Shown: positions 1 to 7,887, counted from the stretch's first letter. The stretch: DNA of 32,177 bases from Glaciecola sp. UBA1851 (GCA_002338515.1 DDIL01000079.1:1-32177), one strand, 5' to 3'. Notes: a model not told the origin generated them from the sequence alone. Numbers and translations are program-made.

Positions 1-169
1 CTGCTCTTTCAACTGATTAAACGATACTACCCAGAGTTTATTACTAACCTAGCGAGGTTAGGTAGTGTTCATAAAATCCTTTTAAATTGGTGTTAATACT
101 AATAATGAAACTCTCTCGCTTATATCCATGCTACTCTTAGGTTCTTAAAATCCGTCGAGCACCTATAAC
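1..169. other. Left-edge region without a recognisable gene
   Basis: This stretch precedes the sulfatase gene. A small inverted repeat (arms 44-50 and 55-61, loop AGCG) is present but has no U-tract on either side. Frame 1 of the plus strand is open from the edge to a TAA at 94-96 (31 codons). This could be the tail of an upstream protein, but the run is too short to distinguish from chance in AT-rich DNA. The sulfatase promoter presumably lies here; I could not pick convincing -35 and -10 boxes. Confidence 0.4.
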
Positions 170-1801
170 ATGTCAATTTTTAAAACGAGCTTTTTCATTT
201 TAGTTGTTATGTCTGTCCAACTTTTTTTAGTAGGCTGCGTCGACAAAACGGCTGAAGAAGATAATCGGCCTAATATCTTACTCATTGTTGCAGATGACCT
301 TGGCTACTCTGATTTAGGGGCTTACGGTAGCAATATTAAAACTCCCAATATTGATGCATTGGCACAAGAAGGTCTATTGTTTACGCAGTTTCATACCGCA
401 CCCATGTGCGCACCTACTAGGGCGATGTTGCTTTCGGGCAATAACAATCATGTTGCAGGCATGGCAGGGCAGAGCAGACGCTCATTAGGTGGCCAAAAGG
501 TACTTGGTTACGAGGCTAGCTTATCAGATCGAATCATTCCATTTTCTAAACTTTTGCAAACCTCTGGATACCAAACATACACAGTAGGCAAGTGGCATCT
601 TGGTACAAGTCCTGAAACTAGCCCAACGGCAGCAGGTTTTACTCGTTCATTTAATTTATTGCACGGGGCAGGAAACCATTGGGATGACCTAAGTTTTTTT
701 GACGGTGGTTCTAAATTTTGGGCTGATGACGATTATACTGAATATCCAGACGGGGAGTACTCAACCGACGTGTATACCAATAAACTAATTGAGTTTATTG
801 ACGATGGTAGTGATTTACAACGCCCCTTCTTTGCTTTCGCTGCTTACACCTCACCCCATTGGCCCTTGCAAGTGCCTGATAATCAGCTCGATTTATATAA
901 AGGCGCTTACGATGAAGGCTATGATGTGCTCAGAGAGCGAAACTTTGCACGCGCAAAATCTGCTGGGATCCTATCAAGCAACCACGAATTACCACCCAGA
1001 AATGAAGCTATTACTCCTTGGGAAGACTTAAGCCCAGAGCAGCAACAGCGTGAAGCAAGAAAAATGGAATTATACGCGGCAATGGTTGAAAACCTTGATG
1101 AACATGTTGGCCGCTTAGTGGAGCACTTGAAAGCTCGCGACCTATACGACAATACGTTGATTGTTTTTATGTCAGACAATGGTGCGGCGGCTGAAGACTT
1201 CTACAATGACGCACCTTACTCAGAATTTGTGCAAGATAACTATGATAATAGCTATGAAAAAATGGGGACGCGAGAATCGTTTGTTTCTTATGGCCCGCAA
1301 TGGGCAGAGGCGGGTTCAGCGCCTTTTAGTAGGCATAAAACATATCCATCTCAGGGCGGTATCGTGGCGCCTATGATCATGTCGGGTCCAATTGTAAACG
1401 CGAGCCCTGAACCAAGCTCTACCTATATTACCTTAATGGATTTAGCGCCTACTTTTCTTGATTTGGCTAATGTTGAATACCCTCAAAGCGAACAAATTAA
1501 ACCCATTTTAGGTACAAGCATGTTGCCGTATATCAAAGGTGAGCAAAATTCTGTACATGATGAGGAGTATGTTACCGCTTTATTTCATCTTGGGCGCGCC
1601 TTCTTGCGCCAAGGCAATTGGAAAATCACCGTGTTAGAGCAACCCTTTGATGAATCAAAATTTGAACTATTCAATTTAGTATCAGACCCAGGAGAAACCA
1701 TAGACCTTGCCAGTGAATATCCAGATAAGTACAAAGAATTAATTGATATATGGCGAGTTGAACGAAAAAAGCTTGGCATAATCTTACCCGAAGACCTGTG
1801 A
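170..1801 (+). CDS. Sulfatase (arylsulfatase family S1), predicted lipoprotein
   Basis: A 543-residue formylglycine-dependent sulfatase that would hydrolyse sulfate esters. The N-terminus is a lipoprotein signal with lipobox LVGC (Cys23), so the enzyme should be membrane-anchored in the cell envelope. The metal-binding Asp pair is in ADDLGYSDLG (D42, D43). The signature CAPTR begins at Cys80, the residue converted to formylglycine in this family, and is followed by the usual LLSG. A second metal-binding stretch, SDNG, is at D336-N337. Later, FSRHKTYPSQGGIVAPMI matches the family's conserved lysine/GG-(I/V) region. The length and the TPNIDALAQEGLLFTQFHTAP context resemble arylsulfatases of marine bacteria, where substrates include sulfated algal polysaccharides; the substrate here is unknown. 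The maturase is not in the window. The gene stands alone and converges on the anti-sigma gene. Confidence 0.9.
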   Translation: MSIFKTSFFILVVMSVQLFLVGCVDKTAEEDNRPNILLIVADDLGYSDLGAYGSNIKTPNIDALAQEGLLFTQFHTAPMCAPTRAMLLSGNNNHVAGMAGQSRRSLGGQKVLGYEASLSDRIIPFSKLLQTSGYQTYTVGKWHLGTSPETSPTAAGFTRSFNLLHGAGNHWDDLSFFDGGSKFWADDDYTEYPDGEYSTDVYTNKLIEFIDDGSDLQRPFFAFAAYTSPHWPLQVPDNQLDLYKGAYDEGYDVLRERNFARAKSAGILSSNHELPPRNEAITPWEDLSPEQQQREARKMELYAAMVENLDEHVGRLVEHLKARDLYDNTLIVFMSDNGAAAEDFYNDAPYSEFVQDNYDNSYEKMGTRESFVSYGPQWAEAGSAPFSRHKTYPSQGGIVAPMIMSGPIVNASPEPSSTYITLMDLAPTFLDLANVEYPQSEQIKPILGTSMLPYIKGEQNSVHDEEYVTALFHLGRAFLRQGNWKITVLEQPFDESKFELFNLVSDPGETIDLASEYPDKYKELIDIWRVERKKLGIILPEDL

Positions 1802-1860
1802 CTTTAACTTTGGGGAAAGACGATCTTTACTGCAAGAGTGAAAGATACACGCTATTGCAT

Positions 1861-1893
1861 GGTGGGAGTAATGGGATCTCAATCCCAACCACC
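1861..1893 (+). terminator. Candidate terminator downstream of the sulfatase gene
   Basis: A nested hairpin about 60 nt after the sulfatase stop: outer arms GGTGG (1861-1865) and CCACC (1889-1893), inner arms TGGGAT (1872-1877) and ATCCCA (1882-1887) around loop CTCA. A pyrimidine-rich stretch follows (TTCCTCTTCTTAT) rather than a clean T-run, so termination strength is uncertain. Confidence 0.4.
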
Positions 1894-1985
1894 CAATTCC
1901 TCTTCTTATAGTCGATCTACTTCAAATTCGAAACTAATACTTCATACAAAGCTTACACATTTCAATATTAATATACTGAGTTAGT

Positions 1986-2021
1986 CTAAAAGACAACTTG
2001 CACCACCAAGTTGCCTTTTAG
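1986..2021 (-). terminator. Probable terminator of the sigma/anti-sigma operon, possibly bidirectional
   Basis: A 15-bp inverted repeat (1986-2000 with 2007-2021, loop CACCAC on the plus strand) with one imperfect pair that becomes G-U on the minus-strand transcript. It lies just after the anti-sigma stop codon and in the gap between two convergent genes. The descending minus-strand arm ends in TCTTTT. Confidence 0.55.
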
Positions 2022-2046
2022 TTATTCGGGTACGTACTACAAGAAA

Positions 2047-2934
2047 CTAACTCTCATCATCTTGTTCAGGTAACATAAGTTGATAACCCTCTTGAGCATT
2101 TAAATCGAATAAATCCTCGTTTAACTCATCGTTAAAACGTAGGTCGGCATAAAACTCAAAAGATGATTGTTTATTCTTGCTATCTGATACAACGCGCAAA
2201 CTAATTGGCAATTGACTTATGCTGTCTACCCATAAGGTTATGGTCATGCCGTTTTCATAAATTTCATAGCCGTTCGCAAATACATCGTTGATATTTTTTG
2301 CACTTAAGGTTGTCACATCACCTTCATAGTTAATGATAGTATCTACCCAATTCAGAAACTTTTCTTGAGGCAAGCCACTTTTTTCATTAGCAGCAAACTC
2401 CAAGGGCATTGCTATTTTTGCTTGCGATATAAGTGTTAAGCCTTTACCCGCTTGAGTATCTAAAATAGTAGTAATGGCCTCTTGTCTGCTACCCGCTAGT
2501 ATAGGTGATGTTTCTATTCTCACTTTATTTGGCTGTTGGAAATAAACCACTATCTCCATACTAGCCTCACCGTTATTTAACATTGTACCACGGTAATGCA
2601 TTGAACTAGCTTGCATAATAGTTTGTTGAATTTGCGCAAACGCAGGTGTTACAAAGCTAGTTGACACAGTAAGCCCGATAGTAAGTACCGCCGCCATCGC
2701 TAATGAAAAAGCCATCGAAACTTGTCTAGTGGGTGACAAGTTTTTTAACCAAGCCAATATTCCTGCTGAATTTTTAGGCGATTGAACTTTTTCTACTTCA
2801 TATAGTTCTATTGCTTGCATTAATCGCATTTGTGCTTCGTCTTCTTGCTCAATTGATGCTTCATTTTGTTGAACCGAATTGAGCCAATTAGGTAAAGTCG
2901 ACTCGTTTACATTATCTTGTTGATAACTAGACAT
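2047..2934 (-). CDS. Membrane anti-sigma-like regulator with periplasmic LolA/RseB-like domain
   Basis: Predicted 295-residue partner of the adjacent ECF sigma factor. An open frame extends back to 3009, but the start at 2934 (MSSYQQDN) is preferred: it has GGAGAAG 7 nt upstream and overlaps the sigma stop by 8 nt, which implies translational coupling. Layout: about 70 polar, acidic cytoplasmic residues (TLPNWLNSVQQ, then an E/D-rich stretch), one membrane segment (around FSLAMAAVLTIGLTV), then a periplasmic region of about 190 residues. The periplasmic part has LolA/RseB-like features: MHYRGTM, VYFQQPNKVRIET and a C-terminal LFDLNAQEGYQL. I see no HxxxCxxC zinc anti-sigma motif. The anti-sigma role is inferred from position and topology; the lipoprotein-sorting-like fold is recognised from pattern only. 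Confidence 0.65.
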   Translation of the reverse strand: MSSYQQDNVNESTLPNWLNSVQQNEASIEQEDEAQMRLMQAIELYEVEKVQSPKNSAGILAWLKNLSPTRQVSMAFSLAMAAVLTIGLTVSTSFVTPAFAQIQQTIMQASSMHYRGTMLNNGEASMEIVVYFQQPNKVRIETSPILAGSRQEAITTILDTQAGKGLTLISQAKIAMPLEFAANEKSGLPQEKFLNWVDTIINYEGDVTTLSAKNINDVFANGYEIYENGMTITLWVDSISQLPISLRVVSDSKNKQSSFEFYADLRFNDELNEDLFDLNAQEGYQLMLPEQDDES

Positions 2935-3466
2935 GTTTTTCTTCTCCAAAAAATTGTGATTCTGGCAGTTGCTTCGATAATTTTTGTTGTGTTCGATGCA
3001 AACATACACCTACCGCATTGCTTTTCATATTTACCAACTCTGCTATTTCTTGATAGGAATAACCTTCGATATGGCGTAAACAAAAAATTTCAGCGTCTTG
3101 CGGGTGCATATTGACTAAGGCATTTTTAAATTGCGCTAAGTCTGCTTGTATCAGCGCCTGCTGCAAGGGCTGTTCTGCTCTTTCAGCGTTTTGTTGTAAC
3201 TCATCATTTATCATTTCTTCTGCCAAACGCTTGTGTCGTCTCAACTGATCAATTGCTGTGGATATCGTCATACTTTTCAGATACCCATGCCAATTTGATA
3301 TTTGGTCAAACGATTCAGTAGGCTTCTTGAATAACTTTAGAAACACTTCTTGAACAACATCTTCTGCAAGATGTGTATCGTTGAGTATTCTATATGCTGA
3401 TTGAAATACTGTTCGTCCATATTTTTGCGCTAATTTAGCGATATTGACTTTCATTTCTGAGTTCAA
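2927..3466 (-). CDS. ECF-family RNA polymerase sigma factor
   Basis: A 179-residue extracytoplasmic-function sigma factor that would direct RNA polymerase to a dedicated promoter set. Region 2 is visible as AYRILNDTHLAEDVVQEVFL followed by SNWHGYLKSMTISTAIDQLRR. Region 4 is visible as EIFCLRHIEGYSYQEIAELV followed by NMKSNAVGVCLHRTQQKL, the -35-binding helix-turn-helix. The start is a TTG codon (3464-3466): GGAGAGA at 3471-3477 is correctly spaced for it, while the first ATG, 12 nt later, is too far from that Shine-Dalgarno sequence. The next gene, a one-TM regulator, overlaps its stop by 8 nt, the standard sigma/anti-sigma arrangement. A candidate ECF-type promoter lies just upstream (3499-3525), so autoregulation is possible. 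Confidence 0.9.
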   Translation of the reverse strand: MNSEMKVNIAKLAQKYGRTVFQSAYRILNDTHLAEDVVQEVFLKLFKKPTESFDQISNWHGYLKSMTISTAIDQLRRHKRLAEEMINDELQQNAERAEQPLQQALIQADLAQFKNALVNMHPQDAEIFCLRHIEGYSYQEIAELVNMKSNAVGVCLHRTQQKLSKQLPESQFFGEEKHV

Positions 3467-3498
3467 TGACTCTCTCCAATTGTGCGACTCACTCTATC

Positions 3499-3525
3499 AA
3501 CGAACAGCAATGGAATTTTATTACA
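3499..3525 (-). promoter_or_regulatory. Candidate ECF-type promoter for the sigma operon
   Basis: On the minus strand, TGTAAT (3520-3525) and CGTT (3499-3502) are separated by 17 nt. ECF promoters generally carry an AA(C/T)-type -35 element and a CGT-type -10 element at about this spacing. The predicted transcript would start about 25 nt before the TTG start codon of the sigma gene. This is a single-site match by eye and could be chance. Confidence 0.3.
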
Positions 3526-3642
3526 GGAAATTGAAAAAAATCTAATAACCTTAGTTTTACTGTTTAGGAAGTCACAGCTAGTGCGTAATGCGGTTTGGTT
3601 AAGCAATAAACATAATGCTGTTATGCAACAACCCCAATGCCA

Positions 3643-3668
3643 GTCATTACCGCAAACGCGGTAACTTC
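3643..3668 (+). repeat. Palindromic repeat unit, copy 1
   Basis: This 26-nt unit reads GTCAT..CCGCAAACGCGG..CTTC in outline and contains a perfect 7-bp hairpin (TTACCGC at 3647-3653 with GCGGTAA at 3658-3664). It matches the reverse complement of the unit at 3721-3747 over GTCAT, CGC, AAA, GCG, TA and CTTC. It resembles the dispersed palindromes with a CGCGAAAGCG core found in intergenic DNA of many proteobacteria. Confidence 0.55.
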
Positions 3669-3720
3669 CCAATTCGTCAGCGAAAGCAAGAATATTATAC
3701 GGCTTTAGTTTGCTTTTTGA

Positions 3721-3747
3721 GAAGATACTCGCTTTCGCGAGCATGAC
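3721..3747 (-). repeat. Palindromic repeat unit, copy 2, opposite orientation
   Basis: Read on the minus strand, this unit begins GTCATGCTCGCGAAAGCGAG and ends TATCTTC. Its hairpin is CTCGC (3728-3732) with GCGAG (3737-3741). It faces copy 1 across about 52 nt, the head-to-head pairing typical of REP-like and small non-autonomous elements. The intervening sequence holds a further partial likeness (GTCAGCGAAAGCAAGAAT, about 3676-3693), possibly a third decayed unit. Confidence 0.55.
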
Positions 3748-4037
3748 AAAGGTGTTAACCGAACAACATTTCGCCAGCGCGGCAATAATCTAGGATGTAT
3801 CGTGTTAATGATCTCGAGTATATCGCTGTAATTATGTTAGTAGATTTAAAAAAACAGAAAAAATCTTATATGAATATTAGTCCGAAAGTCCCTGTAGAGA
3901 CATGCTCAATTTCAAGACTATGCGATATTTTTAGTGATTATTTTCGCAGGTTAAAACACGTTAACAAAATCAATTTCAACCAACCACATACTTAATCAAA
4001 CTAAGAATAAGTATTGGTTTCCAACTGTAGAATTCGC
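3748..4037. other. Intergenic DNA without a supported gene
   Basis: Between the repeat pair and the GTPase stop codon I see no gene. A 66-codon plus-strand frame at 3795-3995 has no convincing ribosome-binding site and no recognisable protein features. No clear terminator was found for the GTPase operon here; the repeat pair could serve in its place. Confidence 0.45.
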
Positions 4038-5408
4038 TTAGTCATTAAATAAAGGGGTGAGTACTTCGCTTAAACTATCCACAGGCTTTTGTTTGATTAA
4101 CCTTGCGCAAGCTGCATGTAGTTCTTTTTGTTCTATTTTTTCTAGTGTTTCCACTTTATCTTGAAAATCACTGGCGTTAAAATCAAGCGCTTGTCTATTG
4201 GCATGATTTAGTTGTGAAATCTGTTTAAATAAATGAATAAATCGGCCTATGACAACATAAGGGAAGTTACGATTTTTTATAGGGCCAACGCAGGCTTGAT
4301 AACCGCCTAAGGGCAAGCCTTTAATTTTTATATCTACAAGTTTGTCGGCACTGAACCATGCGCTACCCGCTCCAATTAAACCGCCTCCTATGGCGCCTGC
4401 CATTAAGCTTGAGCCGGCAACCGCCACATCTAGTGCGGCACCGCTCACTGCGCCGGCGGCTGTACCTGCATATATTAACTGTTTTTTATCTAACCCCCAG
4501 GCAAACCATTTATCACAGTCAAACAAGTCGGGAGGTAGATCAAACTGGTCAAGCGATACTTTTGTTTGGTAATGCGCATAGGTAGTTAACAGTTCTTTTA
4601 TCGCTTTTTCTTCGCGCTGTTTCATCCATGCTTTATATTGCTTTTCTAAAGCCGGTTTAATTAATTTTGCTTGCGATTCGCTTAATACTTTCTGACAGTT
4701 TTGATATTGGCATAAGTCTTCAATTAAATGCATTAAAATGCTAACGCTTGTTGTTTGTTGCGTAGCGCGTTCATTTTGCAAATCATCAATTATTGAACCT
4801 AGAACATGTGCCCATTTGGGGTTCAGATGAGTAAAGGTTTGTAGCAACTCTATATGTTTTTCAAAGTCTGCTTTCATGGGGTTAAATACCCGTACAGATT
4901 TAAAATACTGAGCTAACGCGCTTTCCCATTCGCCTATATAATCGTTGTTCTCAATTGGATTAATTAACGCCATTGATGGTTGCCCAGTCCAACGCAATAT
5001 TTCCATTTCCGCTTCGTATTCAGAACCATAGGGGCGAGAGCCATCCACTACATAAAGAATAGCGGCACCATCTATAACCGGTTCGAGCAACGCAACTTCA
5101 TCTTTAAATTGAGTTTTACATTCACTATCCGCAACAAATTTTGCGACAGTCGCAGCGCGCTCGCTAGCAGAGTTGCAATGTTGCTCAAGCCAATTCAATA
5201 CTCTTAAAGGACGCTGGAATCCGGGGGTATCAATTAAGTCGTAACTTCCCTTTATGGTGTTGACTGTAAAATGATCAGCTTGCTCGGTGGTGCCACTTCT
5301 ACTTGAAATTTGAATACTATCGTTATGAGAAAGGGTAGATACAATTGACGATTTACCTTTATTAGGATGTCCAACAACAGCAAACTTTGGTGAATTATTA
5401 TCGTTCAT
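4038..5408 (-). CDS. GTPase with C-terminal DUF3482-type domain
   Basis: A 456-residue P-loop GTPase of the Era/HSR1-like group. The G1 motif is GHPNKGKS (13-20), the G2 threonine is in RSGTTEQ (about 38-43) and the G3 motif is DTPG (60-63). Where G4 (NKxD) is expected, the sequence reads LINPIEN (148-154), so the canonical guanine-specificity residues are absent. Residues about 313-351 form an alanine/glycine-rich hydrophobic stretch with repeated GxxxG spacing (AGAIGGGLIGAG), suggesting membrane contact. The start ATG overlaps the stop of the upstream DUF2868 gene by 4 nt (ATGA), so the two are translationally coupled. DUF2868/DUF3482 pairs recur in gammaproteobacteria; the cellular role is not known to me. 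Confidence 0.8.
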   Translation of the reverse strand: MNDNNSPKFAVVGHPNKGKSSIVSTLSHNDSIQISSRSGTTEQADHFTVNTIKGSYDLIDTPGFQRPLRVLNWLEQHCNSASERAATVAKFVADSECKTQFKDEVALLEPVIDGAAILYVVDGSRPYGSEYEAEMEILRWTGQPSMALINPIENNDYIGEWESALAQYFKSVRVFNPMKADFEKHIELLQTFTHLNPKWAHVLGSIIDDLQNERATQQTTSVSILMHLIEDLCQYQNCQKVLSESQAKLIKPALEKQYKAWMKQREEKAIKELLTTYAHYQTKVSLDQFDLPPDLFDCDKWFAWGLDKKQLIYAGTAAGAVSGAALDVAVAGSSLMAGAIGGGLIGAGSAWFSADKLVDIKIKGLPLGGYQACVGPIKNRNFPYVVIGRFIHLFKQISQLNHANRQALDFNASDFQDKVETLEKIEQKELHAACARLIKQKPVDSLSEVLTPLFND

Positions 5409-6514
5409 TGTTTATCCATAGATTCAGGTACATAAATAGCCCAATTTGGTAATTGAGCCACAAAACGTTGCCATTCTTTTAAGTGCTTCTCTTCTGGTGC
5501 AACTGCTTGCTTATTGTTTAGGTTAATAGGGAAAATTATGCCTTTAGCGTGCTGCATAAAATCTTGTAGCTCGCCCATTGGTGGCTCCCAAGCTTTCACT
5601 AAAATTAACAATGGTTCATCTAAGGCGTCATGAGTATCTATAGCTACACTAGGTCCTGCCTTTAAAGCCTTTTTTGGTGAAAGTGTGAGCTGCTGTAGAA
5701 TATTAGTATTAAATGTTGCCCAATTGCATAATGTATATTCGGTTGGAAGCGAGTGGATTAAAGATGCATATGAATGGTTTTCTGATACTTGTTCCATACG
5801 CTGTTGGGTTCGAGGGGCTTTTTTTTCTGTTTCTTTCTTTGTGTGTTTGCTAATTAAAGTTGTGCCGATTGCTAACAGCGCACCACGCAAAATAAATGAA
5901 TAAACAATTTGTGTAGCCAATACAAACGCCCACCACTGGCCGAAACTATTAGTGTTTGCATAGTTACTTATTAGTCTTGAATCTTGTGTACTACGCAATA
6001 ACTCACTTGTGGGTTGTGCCACTTCCCAAAACCACCAAGGTGTGGCAATAGCACCTAAAATTGGCTGTAACTGCTCTGCATTTAATAACGTACTTCGCCA
6101 AACAAAATTAATATCGGTAGCCAGTAATAAAATTAAGAAAGTTAGTAAAGAGGCAACAGAGTAGGCAAGGGCAGCTGCTTGGCTTTGCAAAAAGAACCAA
6201 TACTTATCAAATTTTTGTTGTCTTATTTTTAATAACTGTACTTGCTGAGATTGACTCCATATGGGCAAAGCGCTTAATAATCTAGCTATGTTCAATCCTC
6301 TACCTTGCACTAATGATAAAACGGAAAGAATTGCGCCAAATAGTGGGATAAATAGATAAACAAGTAATAAATATAACAGGTTAACGCGGCCAGCTTCATC
6401 GCCATTTAACACACCCAAGCTCAATAAAAGCCCACACAAAAAACCAATAAACATGATCGGTTTAGATAGATTTATTGCTTGTTCCTTATTTATTGAGGGA
6501 AATTCAGATTGCAC
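5405..6514 (-). CDS. DUF2868-type integral membrane protein
   Basis: A 369-residue membrane protein whose partner is the coupled GTPase downstream. Two hydrophobic helices lie near the N-terminus (about 19-36 and 46-69), two more at about 113-133 (SVASLLTFLILLLA) and 193-220 (WAFVLATQIVYSFILRGALL). A soluble C-terminal part of about 140 residues follows, with strand-like stretches such as GPSVAID, EPLLILVKAWEPP and NWAIYVPE. The start is GTG (6512-6514), supported by AAGG 6 nt upstream. A terminator at 6589-6622 separates it from the gene to its right, so the two-gene unit should have its own promoter in the short gap near 6520-6588. Function unknown; a GTPase-regulated membrane complex is a reasonable guess. 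Confidence 0.75.
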   Translation of the reverse strand: MQSEFPSINKEQAINLSKPIMFIGFLCGLLLSLGVLNGDEAGRVNLLYLLLVYLFIPLFGAILSVLSLVQGRGLNIARLLSALPIWSQSQQVQLLKIRQQKFDKYWFFLQSQAAALAYSVASLLTFLILLLATDINFVWRSTLLNAEQLQPILGAIATPWWFWEVAQPTSELLRSTQDSRLISNYANTNSFGQWWAFVLATQIVYSFILRGALLAIGTTLISKHTKKETEKKAPRTQQRMEQVSENHSYASLIHSLPTEYTLCNWATFNTNILQQLTLSPKKALKAGPSVAIDTHDALDEPLLILVKAWEPPMGELQDFMQHAKGIIFPINLNNKQAVAPEEKHLKEWQRFVAQLPNWAIYVPESMDKQ

Positions 6515-6588
6515 AGCTAACCTTGTGTTGGAACGAGATAAATTCAGTAGGCTGAGAGTGTAACCAAAAGTATGATGTGAAGAAATAG

Positions 6589-6622
6589 AAAAAGCGATTT
6601 AGGCATGTATAAATCGCTTTTT
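6589..6622 (-). terminator. Rho-independent terminator of the PEP-CTERM-like gene
   Basis: A perfect 13-bp inverted repeat (6589-6601 with 6610-6622) with an 8-nt loop. On the minus strand the hairpin ends GCTTTTTCTATTTC, a good U-tract. It lies about 85 nt after the stop of the gene ending at 6705. The plus strand also reads into CTTTTT, so it may work both ways. Confidence 0.75.
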
Positions 6623-6704
6623 AGTAAATAACCTCAATCCTGTTTAAGAAACGGCCTTTAGCTGCGCTATTCCTGCAAATAAATAAGTGGCTAATGTTAG
6701 ATAT

Positions 6705-7703
6705 TTAGGATTTTCTTGGCAATTTAATACCCACTAATCCACAAATAAACAACAATAGACTGCCAGCCACAGGTACTTGATTAACTTGCTGTATATACTC
6801 CACGCTATTGGTTTGTCTAAAACCGGTGCGCATTAATACTGATTCACCTGCGGCGATAGAAATCCCAAATATATAGCGGCTTTGCGCCATAAGCTGTGCC
6901 ATTGTGCCGGAATTATCTCCAATCGCCGTAGTACTGCCATTAAATAATACGCCTTCAATCCCGCCCGAATTGGCTAAAAATAATTCAGTTACACTCGCGC
7001 CGTCATCACTATCTTCAATATCAGTCAAGTAAGGGGCAATGGGGAAGTACTGCACAGATGAACCCGCGTCTGGTTCAAAAATAAGCTCAAAACCGCCAGA
7101 GGTGCGTGCAATGGCATATTCACTATCAACAGATGCAGACATACTGGCTTCAAACAAACCTGATATATTAAAAGAAATAGCATCGTTACCTACATTGTCA
7201 AGTCTATAGTGTCGCTCTAGGAGCACCGATGAGTAGGCTAATGAGTCAAAAGAATCTGTATTCAACGCTATGGTTGCTTGCCCCTCTTGGTTCACTGATC
7301 GGCTGATTATATCTTGTGCGCTTGAATCGCCTTCGTCATCTGAAGTCACTATATGCTCATACATAGCGGTAGTAAAATCAGCATTGGCTAAGTTAATAGT
7401 GGTGTCGACTCCCCTGTTTATATAGGGCGTAGGTGGTTCATCGAATTGGTTGCCAATTTGTATGTCTATCGTTCTATTATTAACAAAGTCTGCAGAATCA
7501 ACACTACTAACCAAATCATTATTTATGACCAAGGTTTGTGGTACGTTTACAATGTCTAATCCTTGAGGCAAGTTTCCACTATTGATTAAGTAACTATGCT
7601 CCATAGATAGCTCTGAATTAGCGTAAACCACAGAGGCTTGAGTTGTTGTTGTGGTTATTGAAAATAATAAGGCTAGTGATAGGAGTGTCGGCTTAGTGTG
7701 CAT
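6705..7703 (-). CDS. Secreted protein with PEP-CTERM-like C-terminal sorting tail
   Basis: Predicted 332-residue exported protein. The open frame reaches back to 7760, but the ATG at 7703 (MHTKPTLLSL) is preferred: AAGGA lies 9 nt upstream and it directly begins a clean Sec signal peptide ending near TTTTTQA. The body is polar and rich in Asp, Ser, Asn and Thr, as expected of an extracellular beta-rich protein, and I recognise no enzymatic motif. The C-terminus is VPVAGSLLLFICGLVGIKLP followed by RKS. This is a short proline-containing motif, a hydrophobic helix and a basic end, the tripartite plan of PEP-CTERM proteins, though the canonical Pro-Glu-Pro is replaced. Sorting by an exosortase is inferred; no exosortase gene is in the window. 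It appears monocistronic. Confidence 0.55.
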   Translation of the reverse strand: MHTKPTLLSLALLFSITTTTTQASVVYANSELSMEHSYLINSGNLPQGLDIVNVPQTLVINNDLVSSVDSADFVNNRTIDIQIGNQFDEPPTPYINRGVDTTINLANADFTTAMYEHIVTSDDEGDSSAQDIISRSVNQEGQATIALNTDSFDSLAYSSVLLERHYRLDNVGNDAISFNISGLFEASMSASVDSEYAIARTSGGFELIFEPDAGSSVQYFPIAPYLTDIEDSDDGASVTELFLANSGGIEGVLFNGSTTAIGDNSGTMAQLMAQSRYIFGISIAAGESVLMRTGFRQTNSVEYIQQVNQVPVAGSLLLFICGLVGIKLPRKS

Positions 7704-7887
7704 TGTGAGTTCCTTGAATTTACACTGATAGTTAAAAGTTACTAGTATAAAAACAATCAAATAAACAATATTGAGTATGGCTACTCAAATTTCACTTAAT
7801 GCTACCTATTTTTCAATATCAGCACGCTGCTATTGAGTTCACTTATTGCTAAATATTATGTTACGAAGCCGTGAAATAACATGAATC

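Noticed and set aside
1..96. 31 open codons in frame 1 from the left edge, ending in TAA
   Set aside because: A run this short is expected by chance in AT-rich DNA, and the residues match nothing I recognise. It could be the tail of an upstream gene, but the sequence alone does not show it.
2935..3009. 25-residue N-terminal extension of the anti-sigma-like protein
   Set aside because: It overlaps the sigma gene by 83 nt and has no Shine-Dalgarno sequence; the start at 2934 has GGAGAAG and the usual short overlap.
3463..3744. 93-codon minus-strand frame upstream of the sigma gene
   Set aside because: It runs through the palindromic repeats and the candidate promoter, has no protein-like features, and ends on top of the sigma start.
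3795..3995. 66-codon plus-strand frame in the gap
   Set aside because: No proper Shine-Dalgarno spacing, no recognisable domain or signal, and no coding partner nearby.
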